Part shown: one piece after another, positions 7,042 through 14,346 of the stretch | Layout: the number at the start of each line of letters is the position of its first letter | Numbering within the stretch: the stretch's first letter is position 1 | NCBI RefSeq assembly: GCF_017303375.1 | Contig: NZ_JAFKOH010000008.1 | Span: forward strand, 124,001-188,000 | DNA: 64,000 nucleotides | Source of the DNA: Bacillus sp. NTK074B | GTDB taxonomy: Bacteria > Bacillota > Bacilli > Bacillales > Bacillaceae_B | Direction: 5' to 3' | Notes under the pieces: generated by a model | What the model saw: the letters and a program-made list of their open reading frames with translations, nothing else | What the model was told of the DNA's origin: nothing | Databases searched by the model: none | Position numbers and translations under genes: made by a program

Positions 7042-8958
7042 TTATTCTTCTTTTGCAGCACTAATTTGCTCGATAGCATCCAGGAACTGTTTATGATAAT
7101 GTCTTGCTTCTTGAAGCATATCAGTATATGTTCTAATTGTAAGTTTACCCTGTAAATTAAGAGCGTTATAGATTATCTCATCAGTTGAGTTCATCTCAAT
7201 ATTGTCAGACACTAAAAATGTTTTGATGTCCGTAATTTCTGTCCTTGTTTTAGTTGAGAAATTTTGGTAATCAATTGCTTGGTTTATTTCTTTACTGGAT
7301 AATTTAATGTTAGGTCTCTTTAATTCAATAATATGAACTGTTCCATTAACATGAGAGCAAATAAAGTCTATTCTTCTGTTTCTTTCTTCTAATTCTTGAT
7401 CAGGAAATTTTGCTTTTAGTATTCTAGAAAAAGTCACTTCTCTGTCGAATTTTGTCATTCTTGGGTCAAGAATCCAAGGAAACCTTTCTAGAAAAGGTTG
7501 TATTTCCTTTGTCTCCGAAGCATTATTATTTATAAAATGTTCAAATCTATTAATAGTTTCAATTCTACCCATAGCAATCTTAGACATTTCATATATTTCT
7601 ATTTGCTCCCAATCCTGACTAATTTCCTCGATTTCTTCTAGAGTAATCTCATCATCAGCTATTTTAGAGACATAATTCTTAAAATACTCGAAATGAAGCT
7701 GTTTTTTTAATGAAGTCATTAATTCCGCAACTTTTTCAACTGCACTCTCATCATATTCTACATTTGAAGTCAGTTGTTTTTGAAATCTTTGGAGGATTAA
7801 TTTATCTGCAGGACTAACTTCATTATAAAAACCATCACCTATGACCTCATTAATTTTTGTTTCTTGCTCAATCTTTCTATTTTCTCTCCACTTATAATTA
7901 ATTTTTCGTACAAGTTCATCTAAGCCGTCTTTAAGTATAGAAAGGTTTTCATTTTGATCCCATAACAAAGATCTTCGGTCAGTAGAAACAAAATCTTGTA
8001 AGTTATCATTATCTACAAAGTCTACATGGAAATAGCCAGATACATAAGAATGGAAGCGATCATTGGATCTTTCATCAAAAAAACTCTTGTCTTGTACTAA
8101 CTTTCTTCTTGCATACAGTATAAAACCGGTATGTTTTTTTGGAAGTGGTGTTTTATTAGTGAAAATATGACCTGTAACTCCCATATCGTTTAGAAACTTC
8201 AATCTTATATTATTCTCAATTAATTCTCTAAAATCTTCTGGGAATTCCCAAGAAAATTCCTTATTCAATCTATTATGATACAGTTCGTTCGTAACTGTAA
8301 TAGTTTGATTGGTAAGTTCATCTTCTGAGTTCTCATCCTCATCTGTAGAGTCTTCTATTCTTGTTAGAGTAGTAACAAAGTTATCATCAAAAAAATTAAA
8401 TTTTCCAGAAAGACTTTCAGCTAATGTTTCTATATCAGTAATATTATTTTTAGTAATATTTCTAATAATAAATTGAGTACCCGGTGGTTCAGTAGTTTCT
8501 TCATTAAATGTTATAATTCGTGGCCTATAACTCCCATTATCAGATTGACTTTCTTTAATATCATTGTAGTTCATAATGAATTTATTTTTTATGCAATCTT
8601 TTATTGAGGTGATTTCAATTTCTTCAGCTATCCCAAAAACAGCTAATTTTCCGAGTCCTTTTTTACCAGTTACAGGTCTTCGAAACCTAGGGGAGAGATC
8701 ATTATTTTCATCAATTCTCCTATTTCTTCCTATAATTAAAAAGTTATTATTAATTTCTTCGAAGCTCATTCCATTCCCGTCGTCTATGACTTGAACTTCC
8801 TTATTATCATTGTTAATTATTACTTTAACCTTTCTTGCATCAGCATCGTATGAATTTGAGACTAATTCAGCAATTACAGGAGGGAATGAGCTATATAACT
8901 TAACTCCCAAATGATCAATAGTATTTAAGTCAAATTTCATTTCAAGAATCTTTTCCAT
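7042..8958 (-). CDS. GHKL (Hsp90/MutL/MORC-like) ATPase fused to a PD-(D/E)XK nuclease domain
   Basis: A 638-residue soluble protein with AAGGAG upstream of ATG. The N-terminal GHKL ATPase motifs are ELVSNSYDADA (residues 31-41, Mg-binding Asn), IDDGNGMS (58-65) and GKKGLGKLAVFG (about 95-106). A middle transducer-like region with many acidic and helical segments follows. The C-terminal 130 residues hold a nuclease-like core, FLERFPWILDP, RRIDFICSH and HIIELKRPN, that is, D-x(n)-E-x-K of the PD-(D/E)XK fold, close to the DUF4263/Shedu-type variants. ATPases of this class occur in restriction-modification operons. With the convergent methyltransferase 3 it likely forms an ATP-dependent restriction system. 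Sensing and cutting are inferred. Confidence 0.85.
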   Translation of the reverse strand: MEKILEMKFDLNTIDHLGVKLYSSFPPVIAELVSNSYDADARKVKVIINNDNKEVQVIDDGNGMSFEEINNNFLIIGRNRRIDENNDLSPRFRRPVTGKKGLGKLAVFGIAEEIEITSIKDCIKNKFIMNYNDIKESQSDNGSYRPRIITFNEETTEPPGTQFIIRNITKNNITDIETLAESLSGKFNFFDDNFVTTLTRIEDSTDEDENSEDELTNQTITVTNELYHNRLNKEFSWEFPEDFRELIENNIRLKFLNDMGVTGHIFTNKTPLPKKHTGFILYARRKLVQDKSFFDERSNDRFHSYVSGYFHVDFVDNDNLQDFVSTDRRSLLWDQNENLSILKDGLDELVRKINYKWRENRKIEQETKINEVIGDGFYNEVSPADKLILQRFQKQLTSNVEYDESAVEKVAELMTSLKKQLHFEYFKNYVSKIADDEITLEEIEEISQDWEQIEIYEMSKIAMGRIETINRFEHFINNNASETKEIQPFLERFPWILDPRMTKFDREVTFSRILKAKFPDQELEERNRRIDFICSHVNGTVHIIELKRPNIKLSSKEINQAIDYQNFSTKTRTEITDIKTFLVSDNIEMNSTDEIIYNALNLQGKLTIRTYTDMLQEARHYHKQFLDAIEQISAAKEE

Positions 8959-9130
8959 AATATAGTACTCCTTAGGAATAAATTTTTTAACACCATTCTA
9001 TTAAACCAGATTTAGGGTAATTTTGCATAATAAGGATAATTTTCAGACTGAGTGTATATGGCCACTCTGCAGCACGGTGAAACCTTAATTTACCTGTAGC
9101 CGGAACCGTTAAAAACCATTGTTAATCCAT
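8959..9130. other. Intergenic region left of repeat copy 1
   Basis: AT-rich DNA with the ATPase promoter presumably at its left end. I see no gene, RNA signature or clear inverted repeat here. The repeat copy begins abruptly at the hairpin at 9131. Confidence 0.4.
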
Positions 9131-9162
9131 AAAACATTCGGCTCCCACCCGAATGTTTTTTT
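9131..9162 (+). terminator. Hairpin at the left edge of repeat copy 1
   Basis: A stem of AACATTCGG and CCGAATGTT with loop CTCCCA and a 7-T tract. It is conserved in all three copies with loop changes and marks the exact left limit of the repeat. Confidence 0.75.
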
Positions 9163-9248
9163 ATAAAAAAATTTATCCATAGGGTGTCCCTTTCACTCCC
9201 ATCTCCCTATATAAAGGGTGAAACCAAAATGAATGAGGAGTGATTGTA

Positions 9249-10109
9249 ATGAATGGATGGAGAAAGTTGGAGACAGGTATGTTGGATAAGGAGACGTTTC
9301 ATCACCCGGAGGATCTTCGGTTGTATGTGCTGGTTCTGTTGAATGCGACGTATCAAGGCGGGGTTCAGGTTGGCGGTGTGGTGCTTGGGGAGAGGCAGTA
9401 TGTGCGTTCGCTCCGGAAGCTGCGGGAGGATCTGTGGTTCTATAATGGGAAGAAGATTGATGAGTATTCTCATTCGCGGATTCAGCGTTCGATTAAGCGG
9501 TTGGAGAGGGATGGATGGCTGAAGGCGGAGAAGTATGAGCATGGGTATGTGTTTACGCTGAGACCGACTAAGGATTTCGCTTGTGGGGAGTATTTGAGTT
9601 GGATGGGGATGTCTAAGAAGGAAGAGGGACGTGAGGAATCCGGTGGTGACCAGCCTGATGATGGGGCTGGTTCCGGAGGGTCTTCGTGCGGCGAAAAGGA
9701 TGTGAAACAGGTGCGGAGAGAACCTGCAAACAGACTTAAGAACTTAGAGAAAGAAGAGATCTTAGAGAACAACAACATCAACACCACTGCCACTAGAGAC
9801 ACTAAGGATGTAAATAGGCTGCAGGCGTTGATCGGCCATTTTGTTGGCAGGAGGGGACAAGGCTTTCTGTTGACGCCGATGGATCACGTGGCGATGGAGC
9901 GAATCAGCTTGAGCGAGTTGTCGACGGATGAGCTGATTCGGTTTATGGATGAGCAGTTTGACAAGCAGGAGAGCATCAATCCGAAGCTGACGATCAACAG
10001 TCCGAAGTATTTGGAGAAGGCCCTTGAGGCGTATATCACTCCTAGGGAATCGATGCAGGACATGGATGACTTCTTGGGCGGGCTTGAGGAGATTGTGACG
10101 GAGGCATGA
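9249..10109 (+). CDS. Phage-type replisome organizer / replication initiator, copy 1
   Basis: A 286-residue protein, probably the origin-binding initiator of an SPP1-like module: it sits where gp38 sits, just before G39P-like and DnaB-like genes in copy 3. The start is the ATG at 9249, eight bases after GAGGAG; a GTG nine bases upstream is too close to that site. Residues 40-105 look like a winged-helix domain (SHSRIQRSIKRLERDGWLKA followed by a beta wing). Residues 125-180 form a Gly/Ser/Glu/Asn-rich linker. Residues 185-286 form a DnaD-like or C-terminal domain. By eye it differs from copy 2 at about 7 residues and from copy 3 at about 9. It is intact although the following loader gene is broken. 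Confidence 0.75.
   Translation: MNGWRKLETGMLDKETFHHPEDLRLYVLVLLNATYQGGVQVGGVVLGERQYVRSLRKLREDLWFYNGKKIDEYSHSRIQRSIKRLERDGWLKAEKYEHGYVFTLRPTKDFACGEYLSWMGMSKKEEGREESGGDQPDDGAGSGGSSCGEKDVKQVRREPANRLKNLEKEEILENNNINTTATRDTKDVNRLQALIGHFVGRRGQGFLLTPMDHVAMERISLSELSTDELIRFMDEQFDKQESINPKLTINSPKYLEKALEAYITPRESMQDMDDFLGGLEEIVTEA
9743..9769 (+). other. Candidate replication-origin repeats inside the organizer gene (copy 1)
   Basis: CTTAGAGAA occurs at 9743-9751 and again at 9761-9769, 18 bases apart, in an A-rich stretch of the linker-coding region. It is unchanged in copies 2 (18908, 18926) and 3 (23063, 23081). Phages of the SPP1/lambda type often carry the origin inside the initiator gene. Origin function here is inference. 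Confidence 0.3.
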
Positions 10110-10300
10110 CGTCGGGTGAGTTCAGGGAGCTGGTGAAGGTGATCAAGGGGGCTTATCCTCAGCGACTGCTCACTCATGATAGGGCAAAGTTTTGTTTCCA
10201 TCACCTGAAGAACTGTGAGTATCACGGGGAATAGACGGTGTGATGCTTATATCAGTATGAGTGACGTTTCGCTTCCTCAATACATATGGTTTCTTCTAGG
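10106..10300 (+). pseudogene. Broken G39P-like helicase-loader gene, copy 1
   Basis: ATG overlaps the organizer stop (ATGA), as in copy 3. The frame reads MTSGEFRELVKVIKGAYP and ends with TAG at 10232-10234 after 42 codons. One missing base in the GGGG run near 10228 causes this. Shifting frame restores about 20 more codons similar to copy 3 (GVNRRCDAYISMS against GVKRRIEAHIKVS). Similarity is lost after about 10290, and dnaB is absent. Confidence 0.8.
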
Positions 10301-10357
10301 GATGGAATAGAATTAAAATACAAAAAAGTAAGAATATTCCTAAAAGAATAATTTCTG

Positions 10358-10391
10358 TCGACATTTGTATGTTAACATACAAATATAGAAT
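10358..10391 (+). promoter_or_regulatory. Lasso-cluster promoter region with 22-bp perfect palindrome
   Basis: ATTTGTATGTT and its exact reverse complement occupy 10363-10384. TCGACA (10358-10363) could be a -35 and AAATAT or TATAGA a -10, so the palindrome would fill the spacer of the promoter. A repressor site is the natural reading. No regulator gene is adjacent. The outer half-site resembles operators of the AraR type but is longer. Confidence 0.5.
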
Positions 10392-10442
10392 AAATTGTAA
10401 AAACAGTAGTAGATTTTACATGTTTGTCGAGGGGGGAATAGA

Positions 10443-10970
10443 TTGGATTTTATTTTTAATAGTTTAATTTACTCAATTGGAATCATATTTCTAACCACAT
10501 CGTTTAGCAAAATAATTCATTATAAAAAATCTCAAGTGCAAATTACACAATATAAAATTTTACCCAGAAAGTTAACTCCTGTATTATATTGGCTCCTGCT
10601 TTTAGCTGAAGTAATGATTGTCATATCTTTCATGTTTAATATTGATCGAGCCGTCGGGATGGTGCTGGCTATGGTGCTATTACTTATCTATAGTGCAGCA
10701 ATAGGAATAAACATTTTAAAGAAAAATACTGAGATTTCATGTGGCTGTGGTGGATTGGTGGAAAAAGGTGGTATAAGCAGGTTGACAATTGCACGTAATG
10801 TCTTACTGATTACCATTATTGGTGTTCTTAGTATCCATGCAGACAGCATTTCTTACTCAATGAAAATGAATGAAATAGTATTCTCTTTGGTATTAGGAAT
10901 AAACATTGCGCTGCTGATAGGAATTCTTAACGATAAAATTGCTATCGTACATTCGTGGTACAAAATATAG
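10443..10970 (+). CDS. MauE/DoxX-like membrane protein (probable thiol-redox partner)
   Basis: A 175-residue integral membrane protein with a TTG start after GAGGGGGG. Four or five hydrophobic helices are visible (about residues 4-20, 45-62, 68-86, 113-130, 141-160). After helix 3 comes ISCGCGGLVEKGG then SRLTIARNVLL, the C-x-C and S...RN signature of the MauE/DoxX group, which feeds disulfide-forming or thiol-handling periplasmic partners. It is the first gene of the lasso-peptide operon and is followed by a thioredoxin-fold protein. The precursor peptide has four Cys, so a role in oxidative folding is likely (inference). Confidence 0.75.
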   Translation: MDFIFNSLIYSIGIIFLTTSFSKIIHYKKSQVQITQYKILPRKLTPVLYWLLLLAEVMIVISFMFNIDRAVGMVLAMVLLLIYSAAIGINILKKNTEISCGCGGLVEKGGISRLTIARNVLLITIIGVLSIHADSISYSMKMNEIVFSLVLGINIALLIGILNDKIAIVHSWYKI

Positions 10971-10981
10971 GAGGGCACAAA

Positions 10982-11539
10982 TTGAATACGTTTGTTTTAA
11001 GTGAATTCGAAATCTTAGTAATCTGTATCCTTACTGTTCAATCTATTTTTATTATCTGGCAATCAAAGCTGATTACCAGGATTATTTCAAGAATGCCCAA
11101 TTTTTTTGAACTAAGAACGAAGGACAAATTGCCCAACGTTAAAAATGAAGGCTTTGAATTGTATTCAATATTAAATAAAGAAAATCATACATGTTTATTC
11201 TTTATTGACTCTAATTGTCCAATATGCAAAGGAATTCTCCCTCAACTTAGTAAAATTGCAGGGGAATATGAGTTAGATTTTATTATCTTTAATGAAAATG
11301 AAAATAGAGAGACAAATCAACTATTAAGTCAGATGCCTAATTATGTGAAAACGTATAATAATAAAATGGTCTATGAGAAATATCTCATTCGTGTAGTTCC
11401 GCAAGTAATAATTATCAATGAAGATAAGATTATTGAAAAAAGGAATATGATTCATGATATTGATGTTTTAAAAGACTTGATAGGTGAATATAAAAAAATT
11501 GCTACGATACGAAATGAAAGGAAGGTTGTATATGATTGA
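10982..11539 (+). CDS. Membrane-anchored thioredoxin-fold protein (MauD/TlpA-like)
   Basis: A 185-residue protein. The start is TTG 10982, six bases after AGGAGGG, which avoids a long overlap with mauE. One N-terminal transmembrane helix (about 8-28) anchors an extracytoplasmic thioredoxin domain. The active site is SNCPICKG (CPIC), and a later VVPQVIIINE supplies the cis-Pro of the fold. It pairs with the MauE-like protein 11 bases upstream, as MauD pairs with MauE. In this cluster it probably forms or isomerises disulfides of the lasso peptide. TTG starts in both redox genes suggest modest expression. Confidence 0.78.
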   Translation: MNTFVLSEFEILVICILTVQSIFIIWQSKLITRIISRMPNFFELRTKDKLPNVKNEGFELYSILNKENHTCLFFIDSNCPICKGILPQLSKIAGEYELDFIIFNENENRETNQLLSQMPNYVKTYNNKMVYEKYLIRVVPQVIIINEDKIIEKRNMIHDIDVLKDLIGEYKKIATIRNERKVVYD

Positions 11540-11822
11540 TCTGCAATCCAGAATTATTATTAAAGAGAATATCTACGCATCTAAAGGTGATAACAATTTT
11601 ATAATATTGGATATGAACAGTGAAACGTATTTTAGTTTGGATACAACGGCTGCTATTTACTGGGATCATTTTAGTGAAAATTATACTGTAGAGCAAGTGA
11701 TCGATGTTGTTTTGAAACATTTTGATGTTACAAAGCCCCAAGCACATAAAGATATTGATGAATTTATACAATCCTTAAGTAATGCTGGGCTAGTGAGGGT
11801 CGATCCATATGTTAGGACTTAA
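11532..11822 (+). CDS. Lasso peptide B1 protein (PqqD-like leader-recognition element)
   Basis: A 96-residue PqqD-type RRE protein starting at ATG 11532 after GAAAGGAAGG. Its pattern of an N-terminal beta hairpin (IIIKENIYASKG, NNFIILDMNSETYFSLD) followed by a helical bundle with a YWDHF turn is the usual RRE shape. In split lasso systems B1 binds the leader peptide and delivers it to the B2 protease. It overlaps the preceding gene by 8 bases and the B2 gene by 14 bases, so the operon is tightly coupled. Confidence 0.88.
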   Translation: MIDLQSRIIIKENIYASKGDNNFIILDMNSETYFSLDTTAAIYWDHFSENYTVEQVIDVVLKHFDVTKPQAHKDIDEFIQSLSNAGLVRVDPYVRT

Positions 11823-12201
11823 AATTCAAGTTTTTTTTCGACTTTATTATATCGATCATTTGTTGAAAAAAAGAGGACTAAGAGAAACCTGTGAATTAAT
11901 GAAAGAGAAGAAGTTGAATTCTAAATCGCAAAAAAATAGTGAAAATATTGAATCTCTATATTTAAAATGTACTCAAATTGATCGAACTTGTAGCCGGCAT
12001 TTCCTTAAAAAGAGAGCTCTTTGTTTACATAAATCATTGGTTGGGTATCAATTGCTTTGCAAAAATGAACCATCTATTTATCTATGCGTAGGAGTTGCTA
12101 AGAAAGACTTTATGGCACATGCGTGGTTAGAAAAAGACGGTAAGGTCATAAACGATACACAGGATGTAAAGGATACACATAATATTTTATACACTATTTA
12201 A
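11809..12201 (+). CDS. Lasso peptide B2 protease (transglutaminase-like)
   Basis: A 130-residue transglutaminase-like cysteine protease that removes the leader peptide. The catalytic Cys is in CLHKSLVGYQLL (about residue 66). The His is in DFMAHAWLEKDG, with the Asp in the following KVINDTQ. The length and motif spacing match B2 proteins. Its start lies within the end of B1. Partner B1 supplies leader recognition. Confidence 0.9.
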   Translation: MLGLKIQVFFRLYYIDHLLKKRGLRETCELMKEKKLNSKSQKNSENIESLYLKCTQIDRTCSRHFLKKRALCLHKSLVGYQLLCKNEPSIYLCVGVAKKDFMAHAWLEKDGKVINDTQDVKDTHNILYTI

Positions 12202-12214
12202 TCAGGAGGAACAT

Positions 12215-14032
12215 ATGGGAACTGTCGCTGGTTTTATTAATCGCGATCAACCAGAAAGTAGAACACATATTCAAGATATGCTGAAAGTAGTCTCGTATAG
12301 GGGCAATGACTTTGTAGATAGTAAAACAGAATCGGGTGGAATCGCCTTTGGCCAAAGTCATTCTGATACCACTCCTGATTCGAGATATAGATCCATCCAT
12401 CATCGCCTTCAAGGAACCGATTATTTCGTTGCTTTAGACGGAAGAATTGACTACAGAGATGAAATATGTGAAGTTCTTGGGTTAAGAAATGAGCCTGAGG
12501 TTTCTGATTCATTCTTACTTGTTAAGGCATACATGGCATTTGGAAACCGATTTGTAGAAAAGATTCAAGGAGATTTTGCTTTTTCAATATGGGATTCGGA
12601 TAAGAAAAAACTCATTCTAGCAAGAGACAGGATGGGAAACAAGAATCTATTCTACTATATTAGGGGAAACAGTATTGTATGGTCATCTGAAATAAAACAA
12701 TTATTTCGATTGAAGGAAGTCCCTCAAAGAATAAACTCAAAATACATTCAGAGCTTTTTGTTAGATAATCCCCATGCTGAACAAGAAACTGCTTATTATG
12801 AAATTAATAGATTAAAAGCAGGTAGTCTACTTCTCTACGAAAATGATCAAATCGAGATTCACGATTATTATCAATTTACTCCTAAGGTTTTTCATCAGAT
12901 TGATGAAAAGGAACTGAATGAGCAATTTCTTGAGTTATTAACCACCACAATTCATAACCATCTTCGAAGCAGTGGTCCCGTTGGTGTATCTTTGAGTGGT
13001 GGACTGGACTCATCATCGATCTATTCGATAGCATCTATGCTCGGAAATGAAAATATGAAGACCTATTCATATTTATTTAAGGAAAACGCTAGCGAAGATG
13101 AAAGCGAATATATTGAGGCTGTAATCGATAAATACCCAAGCTCCCATTCTTTTTTGAATGCAGATGAAGAATGGTATTTCAAAGGTGACATTAATTTGAT
13201 AGCCTCCTATGATGAACCATATCCCTTTTTTAATAAGAGTTTTGCTACCAAGATTCCAAATCAAATGGTAGAAGATAATATTAAAGTTTCTCTAAATGGA
13301 ATGTATGGTGATGAAGTATTATATGCCAATCTTTTCTATTTATCAGGATTACTTAAGCAAGGGAGAATCATTCCATTATTTAAAGATATGATGAGGTGGA
13401 GAGGAGAATTTCCTCTTTGGGAGTTGATTTTCCACTTTATGTTCAAGTCAAAACCAAGATCTGAAGAGTTCATAGCACCTTGGATTAATAAAACTTGTTT
13501 TGACTCTACTATGCTAACTAAGCGACTTTCGTCAACATATAATCACTTCGAATGGAATCGCGAGGATATTTCTGAATATTATAATTTCTTGATTTTTCGT
13601 TCCGGCCATGAATGGACAAATCAGTACATTACTTCATCGAGGGGAATTGATGTAAGGATGCCGTTTAGAGATGCAAGAGTCATGGAGTTTCTTGCAGGTA
13701 TTCCTATACATATGAAGATAAACCCTGGAACAAGTAAGGTAATCCTTAGAAATTCACTAAAGGGAATTCTTCCAGAAGAAGTAAGGACCAGAAATAGTAA
13801 AGGATCACATTTATCCGTGATGCTTAATGGATTTAAGAAAGAGTGGAACCAAATAAAAGAATATTATCACTGCCCTATTCTAAAGGGTATGGGTTATATA
13901 GATGAGCAACTAGTAATGGAAGAATTTAAAAGGTATTATGGTGGATTTGTTTCAGATTTTAAACACCATTCAAGCTTAATGCGGGTTTTAGCATTAGAAA
14001 TTTGGCTTAGCAATAAAACTCACATGTTGTAA
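12215..14032 (+). CDS. Lasso peptide macrolactam synthetase (asparagine synthase-like, C protein)
   Basis: A 605-residue ATP-dependent enzyme that adenylates the ring Asp/Glu side chain and closes the isopeptide bond with the core N-terminus. The N-terminal glutaminase-like domain starts MGTVAGFIN, so the catalytic Cys2 of true asparagine synthetase is missing, as expected for lasso cyclases. The synthetase domain has the PP-loop VSLSGGLDSSSIYS near residue 260 and GMYGDEVLY near 365. The RBS is CAGGAGG. The gene lies 14 bases after B2. The precursor gene follows after a 51-base gap. Confidence 0.93.
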   Translation: MGTVAGFINRDQPESRTHIQDMLKVVSYRGNDFVDSKTESGGIAFGQSHSDTTPDSRYRSIHHRLQGTDYFVALDGRIDYRDEICEVLGLRNEPEVSDSFLLVKAYMAFGNRFVEKIQGDFAFSIWDSDKKKLILARDRMGNKNLFYYIRGNSIVWSSEIKQLFRLKEVPQRINSKYIQSFLLDNPHAEQETAYYEINRLKAGSLLLYENDQIEIHDYYQFTPKVFHQIDEKELNEQFLELLTTTIHNHLRSSGPVGVSLSGGLDSSSIYSIASMLGNENMKTYSYLFKENASEDESEYIEAVIDKYPSSHSFLNADEEWYFKGDINLIASYDEPYPFFNKSFATKIPNQMVEDNIKVSLNGMYGDEVLYANLFYLSGLLKQGRIIPLFKDMMRWRGEFPLWELIFHFMFKSKPRSEEFIAPWINKTCFDSTMLTKRLSSTYNHFEWNREDISEYYNFLIFRSGHEWTNQYITSSRGIDVRMPFRDARVMEFLAGIPIHMKINPGTSKVILRNSLKGILPEEVRTRNSKGSHLSVMLNGFKKEWNQIKEYYHCPILKGMGYIDEQLVMEEFKRYYGGFVSDFKHHSSLMRVLALEIWLSNKTHML

Positions 14033-14083
14033 TATTATTTTCGTTTATAATTTGGCAGGTAAATAAACTATGAGGTGATAATA

Positions 14084-14218
14084 ATGAAAAAAACGTATAC
14101 TGCTCCTACATTAATTAAAATCGGTAATGCAATTGAATTGACTCAAGCCAAGTGTATTGGCGGTTGGGCTGAATGTTTAGACTGTGACCTTTTCTACCAC
14201 ACTAAATGTGGCCATTAA
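14084..14218 (+). CDS. Lasso peptide precursor with four-cysteine core
   Basis: A 44-residue gene found by reading the gap between cyclase and exporter; the RBS is TGAGGTGAT. The leader (1-21) has YTAPTL, matching the Y-x-x-P-x-L motif bound by B1 proteins, and ends ELTQ with Thr at position -2, the usual cleavage mark. The predicted core is residues 22-44 (23 residues): Ala1, Cys3, Gly5-Gly6, Trp7, Glu9, Cys10, Cys13, Cys21, C-terminal His23. Glu9 is exactly at the allowed 7-9 ring position, giving a 9-residue ring from Ala1 to Glu9. The four Cys allow two disulfides, one of them involving the ring residue Cys3. This differs from siamycin-type peptides, which start with Cys1. Confidence 0.88.
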   Translation: MKKTYTAPTLIKIGNAIELTQAKCIGGWAECLDCDLFYHTKCGH

Positions 14219-14297
14219 TTTAATTAATAGTTAAAAATACAAATTGTTCTTGTACTATCTTGATTAAATGAAATATACCTGCCAATTATAATATATC

Positions 14298-14332
14298 AAA
14301 GGCTCTGTTTTATTTAAACAGAGCCTTTACTA
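14298..14332 (+). terminator. Hairpin between lasso precursor and exporter
   Basis: AAAGGCTCTGTTT and AAACAGAGCCTTT form a 13-bp stem around TATTT. The T tract after it is short, so it may act as a partial terminator that keeps precursor transcripts above exporter transcripts. Confidence 0.7.
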
Positions 14333-14346
14333 ATGGAGGAGTCTAA

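Larger units (their letters stand above)
9131..10300 (+). repeat. Direct repeat copy 1 of the phage-type replication module 5' part
   Basis: Begins with the hairpin AAAACATTCGG/CCGAATGTTTT, then the leader block CATAGGGTGTCCCTTTCACT and TATATAAAGGGTGAAACC, the organizer gene and a decayed loader gene. The same order and near-identical sequence recur at 18297 and 22451. Homology with copy 3 is nearly complete through the organizer gene, then drops in the loader relic and fades near 10290-10300. Confidence 0.9.

Noticed and set aside
9207-9542. Open frame of 111 codons on the minus strand, opposite the organizer gene, repeated opposite copy 3 (22527-22862)
   Set aside because: It is the mirror of the strongly coding + strand; Leu/Pro/Ile-rich low-complexity composition and no ribosome site. 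Its repetition follows from the DNA repeat.
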